Of a stretch of DNA of 8,000 nt, positions 1-5,895 are shown one piece after another. Below the pieces are notes generated by a model. That model had not been told where the DNA came from, searched no databases, and saw nothing but the letters and a program-made list of their open reading frames with translations. Position numbers and translations under genes: made by a program. The DNA comes from CAZGTQ01 sp964528575 (GTDB lineage Bacteria > Planctomycetota > UBA1135 > GCA-002686595): assembly GCA_964528575.1 (NCBI GenBank), contig CAZGTQ010000448.1:1-8000 (forward strand). The letters are read 5' to 3'. The number at the start of each line of letters is the position of its first letter. The stretch's first letter is position 1.

Positions 1-1708
1 GCTCCGGCTCGGGCTCGCGCAGCCCCGGAAGGCCGGCGGCGCGCCATCGTTCGACGTCCGCGAGCGGCAAGTAGATGCGCATGCGCCCGTCGAGGAAGCC
101 GACCTTGCGGTCGCCGCGCATCGACGCGCCGTCCTCGAGCGCGAGCTGCACGCCCGAGTCCGACGCGTACAGGCCGAGCCGGTCGGCGAACAGGCGGCGC
201 CGCACGCGGCCGGCGGCGTCGTGATCGACGACGTGCACGTCGCGCAGCGCCTCTTCGACGATCCCGCTGCACGCGCGCACCTCGTACCAACCGCTCGCCG
301 CGTCGCCCCGCAGGAGCCCGTTCAGGGTCTCGACGACGCGCGGCACGTCCCACAGCCCGTCGTCGAGCGGCGCGGCGAGGTCCTGGCCGACGAACAGCTC
401 GGGCGCCGACTCGATCCAGCCCTCGGGGTCGACGTGCGCGAGCGGGATCCGCCGCACGCCGTTGTGGAACGGGTACTGGGTCCCCCCGCGGCTCTCGTGG
501 CCGCCGGTGAGCACGAGCGTGACCATGCGCGCCGAGCGGCTCGCCTCGAGGTGCATGCGCTCGGCGGAGAGGCCGCCCGCGAGCCGGCCGCGGTCGTCGA
601 GCAGCCGGAACACGACCGGGCCGATCCCGCCCTCGCACAGACGTCCCGCCTCGAGCAGATCGAGCCCCTGGACCTCCTCGATGCGCATCAGCGCGCGCAG
701 CGCGCGCTCGATCGCGTCGCTGCGCTCGGCGACCGGATCGGGCGGCGGCGCCTCGAGCGCGGCCTCGCTGGGCTCCTCGAGCGCCGCCGGCGTCGCCGGC
801 GACTCGACGACGTCGGGATCCGCGGGGAACCCGAGGCGCGCCGCCATCTCGCGCAGCCCGAGCTCGTTGAGCGCGCGCGTGTAGCCGTCCCATTCGAGCT
901 CGCGCTCGAGCCGCCGCTCCTGCGAGTAGGCGATCGCGAGCCGCAGGTCGTGCGCCTCGGACGCCAGCCCCGTCGCCTCCGCCGTGCGCGCGGCGAGCGC
1001 GTCGCCCAGGCGCGCGACCTCGCGCTCGGCGATGCGCAGCGCGGAGCGCGCCGCCTCGAGCTCCGCGCGCGTCTGGTCGAGCTCCGCGCTCGGCTCGGGC
1101 GCGGGCGCCGCGGCCACGGGCACGAGGCCGTCGGCCCGCGCGCGCTCGCGCTCGAGCGCGGCCGCGAGCTCCTTCGCGCGCAGCTCCGCCTCGACCCGCG
1201 CGTCGCGCTGCGCCGCGGCCGCCGAGCGCTCGGACTCGAGCTGCGCCCGCGCGTCGCCGAGCTCCGCGCGCAGCGCGTCGCGCTCCTCGAGCGCCGCGTC
1301 GCGCTCCAGGACCGCCGCCACCTTCGCCGCCTCGCGCGCGACGAGCTCGTCGCGCGCCGCGGCCAGCGCGTCCATCCAATCGAGCTCCTCGCGCTCGAGC
1401 CGCGCCGTCGCCGCGAGCTGCGCGTCGAGGCGTGCCCGCAGCGCGCGCAGCGCCTCGTCGGAGCTCGCCTCCATCGCGCGCTCGAGCTCGGCGCGCAACG
1501 CAGCGAGCTCGCGCTCGCTCGCGGCGAGCCGCGCGCGGCGCTCGGCGTCGGTCGCGGCGAGAGCGTCGACGGCCGCGAGCGCGCGATCGACCTCGGCGCG
1601 CGCATGCACGAGCGGCGCGCTCGCGTCGCCGTCCGGCCCGCAGCCGGCGGTGAGCGCGAGCGCCAGCGCGAGAGACGCGGGAAGAGCTCGGGGGGGTTCG
1701 GGTCGCAT
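1..1708 (-). CDS. Large coiled-coil lipoprotein, partial (C-terminus beyond the left edge)
   Basis: Seen: reading leftward from ATG at 1708, the frame stays open for all 569 codons to the window edge. The N-terminus is a lipoprotein signal: an Arg-containing start, a hydrophobic LALALALTAGC stretch, and a lipobox Cys at residue 23, so the protein should be lipid-anchored. Residues about 30-190 and 210-275 are Ala/Arg/Glu/Leu-rich with long heptad-like helices, separated by a Pro/Ala linker (about 194-209). A second acidic Pro-rich linker spans about 295-329. From about 330 a mixed, apparently globular region follows, containing TQYPFHNGVRRIPLAHVDP near residue 410, which I cannot assign to a family. 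The start lies one base after the stop of the upstream gene and has no clear ribosome binding site, so translation is probably coupled. Inferred role: envelope spacer, tether or scaffold working with the two upstream products. Gene reality is well supported; function is unknown. Confidence 0.85.
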   Translation of the reverse strand, partial: MRPEPPRALPASLALALALTAGCGPDGDASAPLVHARAEVDRALAAVDALAATDAERRARLAASERELAALRAELERAMEASSDEALRALRARLDAQLAATARLEREELDWMDALAAARDELVAREAAKVAAVLERDAALEERDALRAELGDARAQLESERSAAAAQRDARVEAELRAKELAAALERERARADGLVPVAAAPAPEPSAELDQTRAELEAARSALRIAEREVARLGDALAARTAEATGLASEAHDLRLAIAYSQERRLERELEWDGYTRALNELGLREMAARLGFPADPDVVESPATPAALEEPSEAALEAPPPDPVAERSDAIERALRALMRIEEVQGLDLLEAGRLCEGGIGPVVFRLLDDRGRLAGGLSAERMHLEASRSARMVTLVLTGGHESRGGTQYPFHNGVRRIPLAHVDPEGWIESAPELFVGQDLAAPLDDGLWDVPRVVETLNGLLRGDAASGWYEVRACSGIVEEALRDVHVVDHDAAGRVRRRLFADRLGLYASDSGVQLALEDGASMRGDRKVGFLDGRMRIYLPLADVERWRAAGLPGLREPEPE

Positions 1709-1709
1709 G

Positions 1710-2420
1710 TCAGCGCGCGGACGTGCGCGCGCGTGGATCGGGCAAGCGCGCGAGCGACTGCGGCAGCGCGTCGTGCTCGACGTCGCGCGGCTCGAGCGGA
1801 ACGGGGGCGGCGAGCGCGCCGAGCACGAGCTGCGGCTCGTCCTGCGGCGCGCGGCCCCAGAGCAGCACCTGGCGCGGTGCGCCGGCGCGCAGGACGGGAT
1901 CGACGGCGGCGAGCGTGCGCAGCGGGTCGGCGACGCCGCCGGCCTCCGTCGCCCCGGCGCGCGTCTGGGCGCTCGCGACGGCGGGCACGAGCGCGGTCCC
2001 CGCGGCATCGGCGACGGCGATCGAGCCCAGGCGCACGGACGCCGGCGGCTCCGCGTCGCTCTCGAGCCACAGCTCGAGGCGCCACGGCTCGCCCGGACCG
2101 AGCGCGAGGCGGCGGCGCAGCGCGTCCGCGTCGAAGCTCTGGCGCTCGGGCGCGACGTGCAGACGCGTCAAGCGCGCGCGCAGCTCGCCGGGGCCGAGCG
2201 CGCCGGGCTCGAGCGCGACGCTCGCGACCCAGCCCGGGGCGAGCGCGGGCTCGCTCCCGTCGACGTTGACTCGGTCGGCGTGCTCGCGGCCGCCGCGGGT
2301 CAAGAGGTGGACGACGAGCAGGCCGAGGAGCAGGCCGAGGAAGACGAGCCCCGGCGAGCGCGGCGAGGGCGCGCGCCGGCGCCGCTCCGGCGCGGCGTGC
2401 GTGTCCCGGCTCGCGCTCAC
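1710..2420 (-). CDS. Single-pass membrane-anchored protein of unknown function
   Basis: This gene encodes 236 residues. The GTG start at 2420-2418 overlaps the TGA stop of the HEAT-repeat gene in a GTGA arrangement, and the frame before it is not otherwise protein-like. The N-terminus is strongly basic (PERRRRAPSPRSP) and precedes one hydrophobic segment, GLVFLGLLLGLLVVHLLT, at about residues 24-41. Known topology rules (positive-inside) predict a short cytoplasmic tail and a large exported domain. The exported part (about 45-236) has short strand-like stretches such as PWRLELWLES and PRQVLLWGR and is Pro/Ala-rich; I recognise no catalytic motif or family. It sits between an exported HEAT protein and a coiled-coil lipoprotein, so it may be the inner-membrane member of an envelope complex (inference). 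An upstream in-frame extension to 3305 is only an antisense-like shadow of the HEAT gene. Confidence 0.8.
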   Translation of the reverse strand: MSASRDTHAAPERRRRAPSPRSPGLVFLGLLLGLLVVHLLTRGGREHADRVNVDGSEPALAPGWVASVALEPGALGPGELRARLTRLHVAPERQSFDADALRRRLALGPGEPWRLELWLESDAEPPASVRLGSIAVADAAGTALVPAVASAQTRAGATEAGGVADPLRTLAAVDPVLRAGAPRQVLLWGRAPQDEPQLVLGALAAPVPLEPRDVEHDALPQSLARLPDPRARTSAR

Positions 2421-3199
2421 TCCTTCTCGTCCCAGTTGTCCCGCTTGTGGTCGTTCCACCACGCCTGCCACTTCGCGGGGTCGCGCTCGTCGTGTCCGGA
2501 CAGGCGCTGCAGGCTCGTGATGATCGGGCCGGCGATCGTGTCGTAGCGCTCGCGCGCGACGAGGTCCTGCGGGTCCTTCTGCATCGCCGAGAGCACCGTC
2601 ATCAGCGTCTTCAGCAGCTCCCCGAAGAGCTCCTTGCGGTCCTCCTGCGGCCGGCCCTCGAACTCGCCCAGCGCCTCCGCCGCCGCGCCCTGGATCTGCG
2701 GCTCGTGGTCCTTGAGCAGGTCGGCCAGCGGCTCCATCCCCTTCGGGTGCGCCGTCTCGCCGAGCGAGAGGATCACGCGCCGCCGCACGGCGAGGTCGTC
2801 CTTGATGTTCTTCGCCTCGAGCAGGGCGATCAGCGGCTTGACGCTCTCGGGGCCCATGTCCTTGAGCGCGACCGCCGCCGCCATGTACAGGCGATTGTCC
2901 GGCACGCCCTCCTCGAGCTCCTTGCGCCGCAGCTTGAAGACGTCCTCGAGCGCGTCGACGATGTCCTGGCGGTCCTTCGGGCCGGAGTTGGGGAACTCCT
3001 GGTAGAGCTGGTCGATGACCGCGACCGCCTCCTCGTCCTGCTCGCCGCGCTCCTTGGCGTGGCCCTCGAAGCGCTCGATCATCTGCTTGATCTCTTCGCG
3101 CTTGTCCGGGACCTGATCGGCGTCGGGCGGGTCCTGGACGGCGAGCGCGGGCGTGGCGGCGAGGAGCAGGGCGATCGGGAGAAGTCGAGTGGCGTTCAT
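2417..3199 (-). CDS. Exported HEAT-like repeat protein
   Basis: This gene encodes 260 residues. Residues 1-20 form a signal peptide (MNATRLLPIALLLAATPALA, likely cleaved before VQDPP), so the mature protein should be exported. After a charged helical region (about 31-95), residues about 102-205 contain paired helices typical of HEAT/PBS-lyase-type repeats: YMAAAVALKDMGPESVKPLI, then VRRRVILSLGETAHPKGMEPLADLL, then QGAAAEALGEFEGR. The C-terminus carries a Trp-rich tail, KWQAWWNDHKRDNW (243-256), of a kind I associate with HEAT proteins of Planctomycetota. HEAT repeats are protein-binding scaffolds; no enzymatic motif is visible. The ATG at 3199 is supported by GGAGG seven bases upstream and by the signal peptide. 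It is the first gene of a three-gene operon, and its stop overlaps the next start. The partner is unknown. Confidence 0.88.
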   Translation of the reverse strand: MNATRLLPIALLLAATPALAVQDPPDADQVPDKREEIKQMIERFEGHAKERGEQDEEAVAVIDQLYQEFPNSGPKDRQDIVDALEDVFKLRRKELEEGVPDNRLYMAAAVALKDMGPESVKPLIALLEAKNIKDDLAVRRRVILSLGETAHPKGMEPLADLLKDHEPQIQGAAAEALGEFEGRPQEDRKELFGELLKTLMTVLSAMQKDPQDLVARERYDTIAGPIITSLQRLSGHDERDPAKWQAWWNDHKRDNWDEKE

Positions 3200-3206
3200 G
3201 GCACGG

Positions 3207-3211
3207 CCTCC
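3207..3211 (-). promoter_or_regulatory. Ribosome binding site of the HEAT-repeat gene
   Basis: The minus strand reads GGAGG here, with seven bases (CCGTGCC) before the ATG at 3199. It is a near-consensus Shine-Dalgarno sequence and fixes the start. Neither of the two downstream genes in the operon has a comparable site. Confidence 0.7.
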
Positions 3212-3393
3212 GCAGGCGTTCGCTGGCGTCGGATGGTCCGAAGCGGCCCATGCTATCCGGATCGGAGGCGACCGGAGGGCACGGCGGACGGGGGACGATG
3301 CCCACCGTATCGACCGCGCTCGAACCCTTCTATTCCTGGAACGAGCGTTTCGACGCCCGCTCCGCTTCTGTGGCCCTACTTCTAGTCCCTTCT

Positions 3394-4296
3394 CTAGTCC
3401 GCCGACCGTCCGTGTCGCGCCGCGCGCTCGGATTCCCCGCTCCCGCGGCCGGCGGCGCGCGCCGCTCGCAGCCGCCCGGCGAGGGCCGCGAACGCCGCTC
3501 CCGCGGGCCCCGGGAGGCGCTCGCGCACGCCGCGGACGCGGCGGACCGCCGTCAGCGGCCCACCCGTGCCGCTGAGCCAGAGCTCGTCGCAGCGCTCCAG
3601 GAGGCCGATCGGAACGCTTTCCTCGGCGACGGCCCGCACGCCGGGCGGCGGCTCGGAGCGGGCGAGCGCGAGCACCTGGGCGCGGACGATGCCGGGCAGG
3701 CAGCCGCGCTCGACCGGCGGCGTCACGAGCGCTCCGTCACACAGGACGAACACGTTCGTGACGGTGCCCTCGAGCACGTCGCCCTCGCTCGCGAGGACGA
3801 GCGCTTCGTCCGCGCCGACGGCACGCGCGCGCTCGCGGGCGAGCGCCAGGTCGGGACGCGCGGCGAGCTTGTAGCGCGCGAGCGGATCGCCCGCGACGCG
3901 GCGGCGCTGGGCGAGCACGACGTCGGCGCCGGCCGCCGGAGGCTCGCGCCACGGCCGCGCGGTTGCGACGAGCGTCGTGCCGGCTCCCGGCGCGCCGCGC
4001 GCCAGCGTCAGCCGCACGAGCACGCGCGCGGGGGCGCCGCGCTCGTCGAGCGCGCGCACGAGCTCGGCGAGCGCGCGCGCCGGCTCGTGCGGCGGCGGCC
4101 CGATCCCGAGCGCGCGCGCAGCGTCCGCGAGGCGCGCGAGGTGCGCCTCGAGCGCGACCGGCGCGCCGCGCTCGACGAACACCGTGTCGTAGACCGCGAG
4201 CCCGTGCAGGAAGCCCGCGTCGTCGGCCGCGAGCGCCGGCGCGCCTGGCGCGACGAGGCGGCCGTCCGCCCACGCCGGCCAGCGCAGCGCGCTCAC
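3394..4296 (-). CDS. pabC: Aminodeoxychorismate lyase (PabC-like), fold-type IV PLP enzyme
   Basis: This gene encodes 300 residues from a GTG start at 4296, which overlaps the pabB stop (GTGA). The family releases pyruvate from 4-amino-4-deoxychorismate to give 4-aminobenzoate for folate in the cytoplasm. Seen: the N-terminal GFLHGLAVYDTVFVERG block (28-44), which matches the GDGVFET-type region of class IV aminotransferases; a candidate PLP lysine at K143 in ARYKLAARPD; the E176 block LEGTVTNVFVL (175-185); CLPGIVR (199-205); and the late phosphate-binding region ELWLSGTGGPLTAVRRV (238-254). The length fits the family. Branched-chain aminotransferase and D-amino-acid aminotransferase share this fold and these motifs, so the specific assignment rests on the adjacent pabB. 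The last 25 residues are Arg/Gly/Ser-rich and probably disordered. The gene ends with TAG at 3396-3394. Confidence 0.87.
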   Translation of the reverse strand: MSALRWPAWADGRLVAPGAPALAADDAGFLHGLAVYDTVFVERGAPVALEAHLARLADAARALGIGPPPHEPARALAELVRALDERGAPARVLVRLTLARGAPGAGTTLVATARPWREPPAAGADVVLAQRRRVAGDPLARYKLAARPDLALARERARAVGADEALVLASEGDVLEGTVTNVFVLCDGALVTPPVERGCLPGIVRAQVLALARSEPPPGVRAVAEESVPIGLLERCDELWLSGTGGPLTAVRRVRGVRERLPGPAGAAFAALAGRLRAARAAGRGSGESERAARHGRSAD

Positions 4297-5735
4297 CGCG
4301 CTCCGCCCTGCGCGAGCGCGACCGGCTCGTCCTCGCCCGCGAGCGCCGCCGCGAGCGACGCGGCCTTGTGCAGCGTCTCCTCGTCCTCCGCCGCGGCCTG
4401 CGAGGCCCACGTGATGCCGCCGCCGACGCGGAACGAGACCTCGCTCGCGCCCGCGCCGAGCGCGGGCCGCGCGCGCACGAGGAGCGTGCGGATCAGCACG
4501 TTGAACGCCGCGCGGCCGGCGAGGTCGACGAAGCCGAGCGAGCCGGCGAAAAAGCCGCGGCCCTCGCGCTCGAGCGCGGCGATCGCCTCCATGCTGCGCA
4601 GCTTCGGCGCGCCGCTGATCGAGCCGCCGGGGAACAGCGCGGCGAGCACGTCGAGGGCGCCGACGTCCGCGCGCGTCGTCGCGACGACGTCGGCGACGAG
4701 GTGGTGCACGCGCGCGCACGTCTGCAGCGCCGGAAAGCCCTCGACGCGCACGCCGCCGGGCACGGCGACGCGGCCGAGGTCGTTGCGCTCGAGGTCGACG
4801 ATCATCGCGAGCTCGGCGCGATCCTTCGGGCTCGCGAGAAGCGCCGCGGCGCGCGCGCGATCCTCGCGCGGATCGAGCGCGCGCGCCGCGGTGCCCTTGA
4901 TCGGCCGCGTGCGCGCCTCGCGGCCGTCGTGCTCGAGCAGGAGCTCGGGCGACGCGGAGAGCAGCGCGCGGCCTTCGCCGAGGTCGACGAAGCCCATGTA
5001 CGGCGCACGGTTGAGCGCGCGCAGCCGCGCGTAGAGCGCGATCGGATCGGTGCGCACGACGCGCGTGAAGCGGTGCGCGAGGTTGACTTGGTACAGCTCG
5101 CCCGCGGCGATGAGCGCGCGCGCGCGCTCGATGCGCCGGCGGTGGCGCGCCGCGTCGGTCGAGCGCTCGAGCGGGCCGAGCGGGACCGGCGCGGCGGGCT
5201 CGGGTGCGGGCGTGCGCAGCGCGCCGAGCAGCGCGTCGCGGCGCGCGGCGAGCGGCGGGCGGCCGTCGCCGGGCTCGTCGCCGAGCACGAGCCACGCGGC
5301 GCAGCGCTCGTGGTCGACCACGACGAAGTCGACGTACAGCCCGCCGGCGGCGAGCGGGAAGCCCCACGGCTCGGCGGGCAACGCGAGCGCCTCGTCGGCG
5401 GCGCCGAGGTCGTACGCGAGCGCGCCGAGGAAGCCGCCGTGGAACGGGCCGGGGACGCGCTCGCCCCCGGCGCGCTCGATGCGGGCCAGCAACGCGCGCA
5501 GCGCGTCGAACGCGGCGCCGGGCCGCGCGCCGTCGAACGGCGGGAGCGGCGCGAGCGGAGCGAAGCCGACGAGGTCGTAGCGCGCGGGCGCGCCGCCGGC
5601 GCTGTCGAGCAACACCGCGCCGCCGGCGAGCCCGGCGGCGGCGAGACGCGCGAGCGCGTCGGCGCCGCTCGCCGGCGCGGCGCCGCGCTCGAGCGCGAAG
5701 ACGCGCGGCGAAAAACGCAGGCGCGGCTCGCTCAT
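4293..5735 (-). CDS. pabB: Aminodeoxychorismate synthase component I (chorismate-binding subunit)
   Basis: This gene encodes 480 residues. The enzyme aminates chorismate to 4-amino-4-deoxychorismate using ammonia from the PabA glutaminase. Seen: a divergent N-terminal domain (about 1-175, with ARYDLVGFAP at 51-60), then the chorismate-binding domain with GELYQVNLAHRF (212-223), SASPELLL (260-267), PIKGT (278-282), MIVDLERNDLGRV (311-323), FPGGSISGAPKLRSMEAI (368-385) and FRVGGGITWAS (435-445). The lysine in PIKGT (K280) is the known hallmark of PabB; anthranilate synthase TrpE has PIAGT, so PabB is preferred. No fused glutaminase is present, so a separate PabA (perhaps shared with TrpG) is needed and is not in the window. 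The ATG at 5735 has no clear Shine-Dalgarno sequence and overlaps the stop of a 29-codon upstream ORF, which suggests coupled translation. pabC follows with a GTGA overlap. Confidence 0.93.
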   Translation of the reverse strand: MSEPRLRFSPRVFALERGAAPASGADALARLAAAGLAGGAVLLDSAGGAPARYDLVGFAPLAPLPPFDGARPGAAFDALRALLARIERAGGERVPGPFHGGFLGALAYDLGAADEALALPAEPWGFPLAAGGLYVDFVVVDHERCAAWLVLGDEPGDGRPPLAARRDALLGALRTPAPEPAAPVPLGPLERSTDAARHRRRIERARALIAAGELYQVNLAHRFTRVVRTDPIALYARLRALNRAPYMGFVDLGEGRALLSASPELLLEHDGREARTRPIKGTAARALDPREDRARAAALLASPKDRAELAMIVDLERNDLGRVAVPGGVRVEGFPALQTCARVHHLVADVVATTRADVGALDVLAALFPGGSISGAPKLRSMEAIAALEREGRGFFAGSLGFVDLAGRAAFNVLIRTLLVRARPALGAGASEVSFRVGGGITWASQAAAEDEETLHKAASLAAALAGEDEPVALAQGGAR

Positions 5736-5821
5736 CGCGGGGCTTCGAGCATCTCGATGAGCATCTCGATGAGCGGCTCGGTGCGCGGCTTCGTGCGCGG
5801 CTTCGTGAGCGGCTCGATCAT
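5732..5821 (-). CDS. Candidate 29-codon upstream ORF ahead of pabB, built of tetrapeptide repeats
   Basis: Seen: ATG at 5821-5819, 29 codons, and a TGA stop at 5734-5732 that overlaps the pabB ATG (5735-5733) as ATGA. An AAGGAA Shine-Dalgarno sequence lies six bases upstream of its ATG, whereas pabB itself has none. The peptide is M followed by IEPL, TKPR, TKPR, TEPL, IEML, IEML and then EAPR, so each 12-bp DNA repeat encodes one tetrapeptide. It is too short for a recognisable domain. It may be a leader peptide that delivers ribosomes to pabB, a small protein in its own right, or a chance open frame produced by the repeat. A reasonable ribosome binding site and an exact stop/start overlap make chance less likely, but expression is unproven. 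Confidence 0.45.
   Translation of the reverse strand: MIEPLTKPRTKPRTEPLIEMLIEMLEAPR
5747..5818. repeat. Six-copy 12-bp tandem repeat between pabB and the MFS gene
   Basis: On the plus strand six consecutive 12-bp units occur without gaps: GAGCATCTCGAT twice (5747-5770), GAGCGGCTCGGT (5771-5782), GCGCGGCTTCGT twice (5783-5806) and GAGCGGCTCGAT (5807-5818). Units 1/2 and 4/5 are identical, and units 3 and 6 differ at one base. The unit length is a multiple of three, so copy-number change would keep the minus-strand frame open. The array fills most of the space between the divergent pabB and transporter genes. Confidence 0.9.
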
Positions 5822-5827
5822 GGTGGT

Positions 5828-5833
5828 TTCCTT
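5828..5833 (-). promoter_or_regulatory. Ribosome binding site of the 29-codon ORF upstream of pabB
   Basis: The minus strand reads AAGGAA, six bases upstream of the ATG at 5821. It is the only plausible Shine-Dalgarno sequence between the MFS start and pabB on this strand, and it argues that translation of the pab operon begins at the small ORF. Confidence 0.45.
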
Positions 5834-5850
5834 CGCGCGGCGGCCAACGT

Positions 5851-5895
5851 ACAAGGGTCCGCGATGGATTCCAAAGGGGTCGCGATGGATGCCAA
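5851..5895 (+). repeat. Tandem duplication of a 21-bp translation-start unit of the MFS gene
   Basis: Two adjacent 21-bp units each hold a Shine-Dalgarno-like AAGGG/AAGGGG, then CGCGATGGAT. The first has AAGGG at 5853-5857 and ATG at 5864; the second has AAAGGGG at 5873-5879 and ATG at 5885. Both ATGs are in the same frame and encode MDSK and MDAK, so the duplication is visible in protein as MDSKGVAMDAK. Most positions are identical between units. Confidence 0.75.

Noticed and set aside
221..2269. Very long plus-strand open frame (682 codons) over the lipoprotein region
   Set aside because: It is antisense to a gene with a clear lipoprotein signal and coiled coils. The product is Arg/Ala/Leu repetition with no domain, as expected when extreme GC content removes stop codons.
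3250..3257. Possible -10 box (TAGCAT, minus strand) ahead of the HEAT operon
   Set aside because: It stands out as a less GC-rich patch and its distance would give a leader of about 45 bases, but no recognisable -35 element lies upstream, so it is too weak to list as a promoter.
3330..3375. Possible terminator after pabC on the minus strand (GAGCG/CGCTC stem)
   Set aside because: The stem is only five pairs with a ten-base loop and is not followed by a run of T, so it is not distinguishable from chance.
3381..3400. TCTAGTCC direct repeat at the end of pabC
   Set aside because: Two 8-bp copies 12 bases apart, no hairpin or T-run; too short to assign a role.
3250..5034. 594-codon plus-strand open frame antisense to pabC and pabB
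   Set aside because: The pab genes on the other strand have many conserved motifs. This frame has low-complexity Arg/Ser/Ala content and no ribosome binding site.
4293..5735. Anthranilate synthase component I (TrpE) as the identity of the chorismate-binding gene
   Set aside because: The protein has PIKGT rather than the PIAGT of TrpE, and it is followed by a PabC-type lyase gene.
5846..5875. Possible minus-strand promoter TTGGAA - 17 bases - TACGTT ahead of the 29-codon ORF
   Set aside because: Only four of six and three of six positions match the sigma-70 consensus; such matches arise by chance and the lineage's promoter consensus is unknown.
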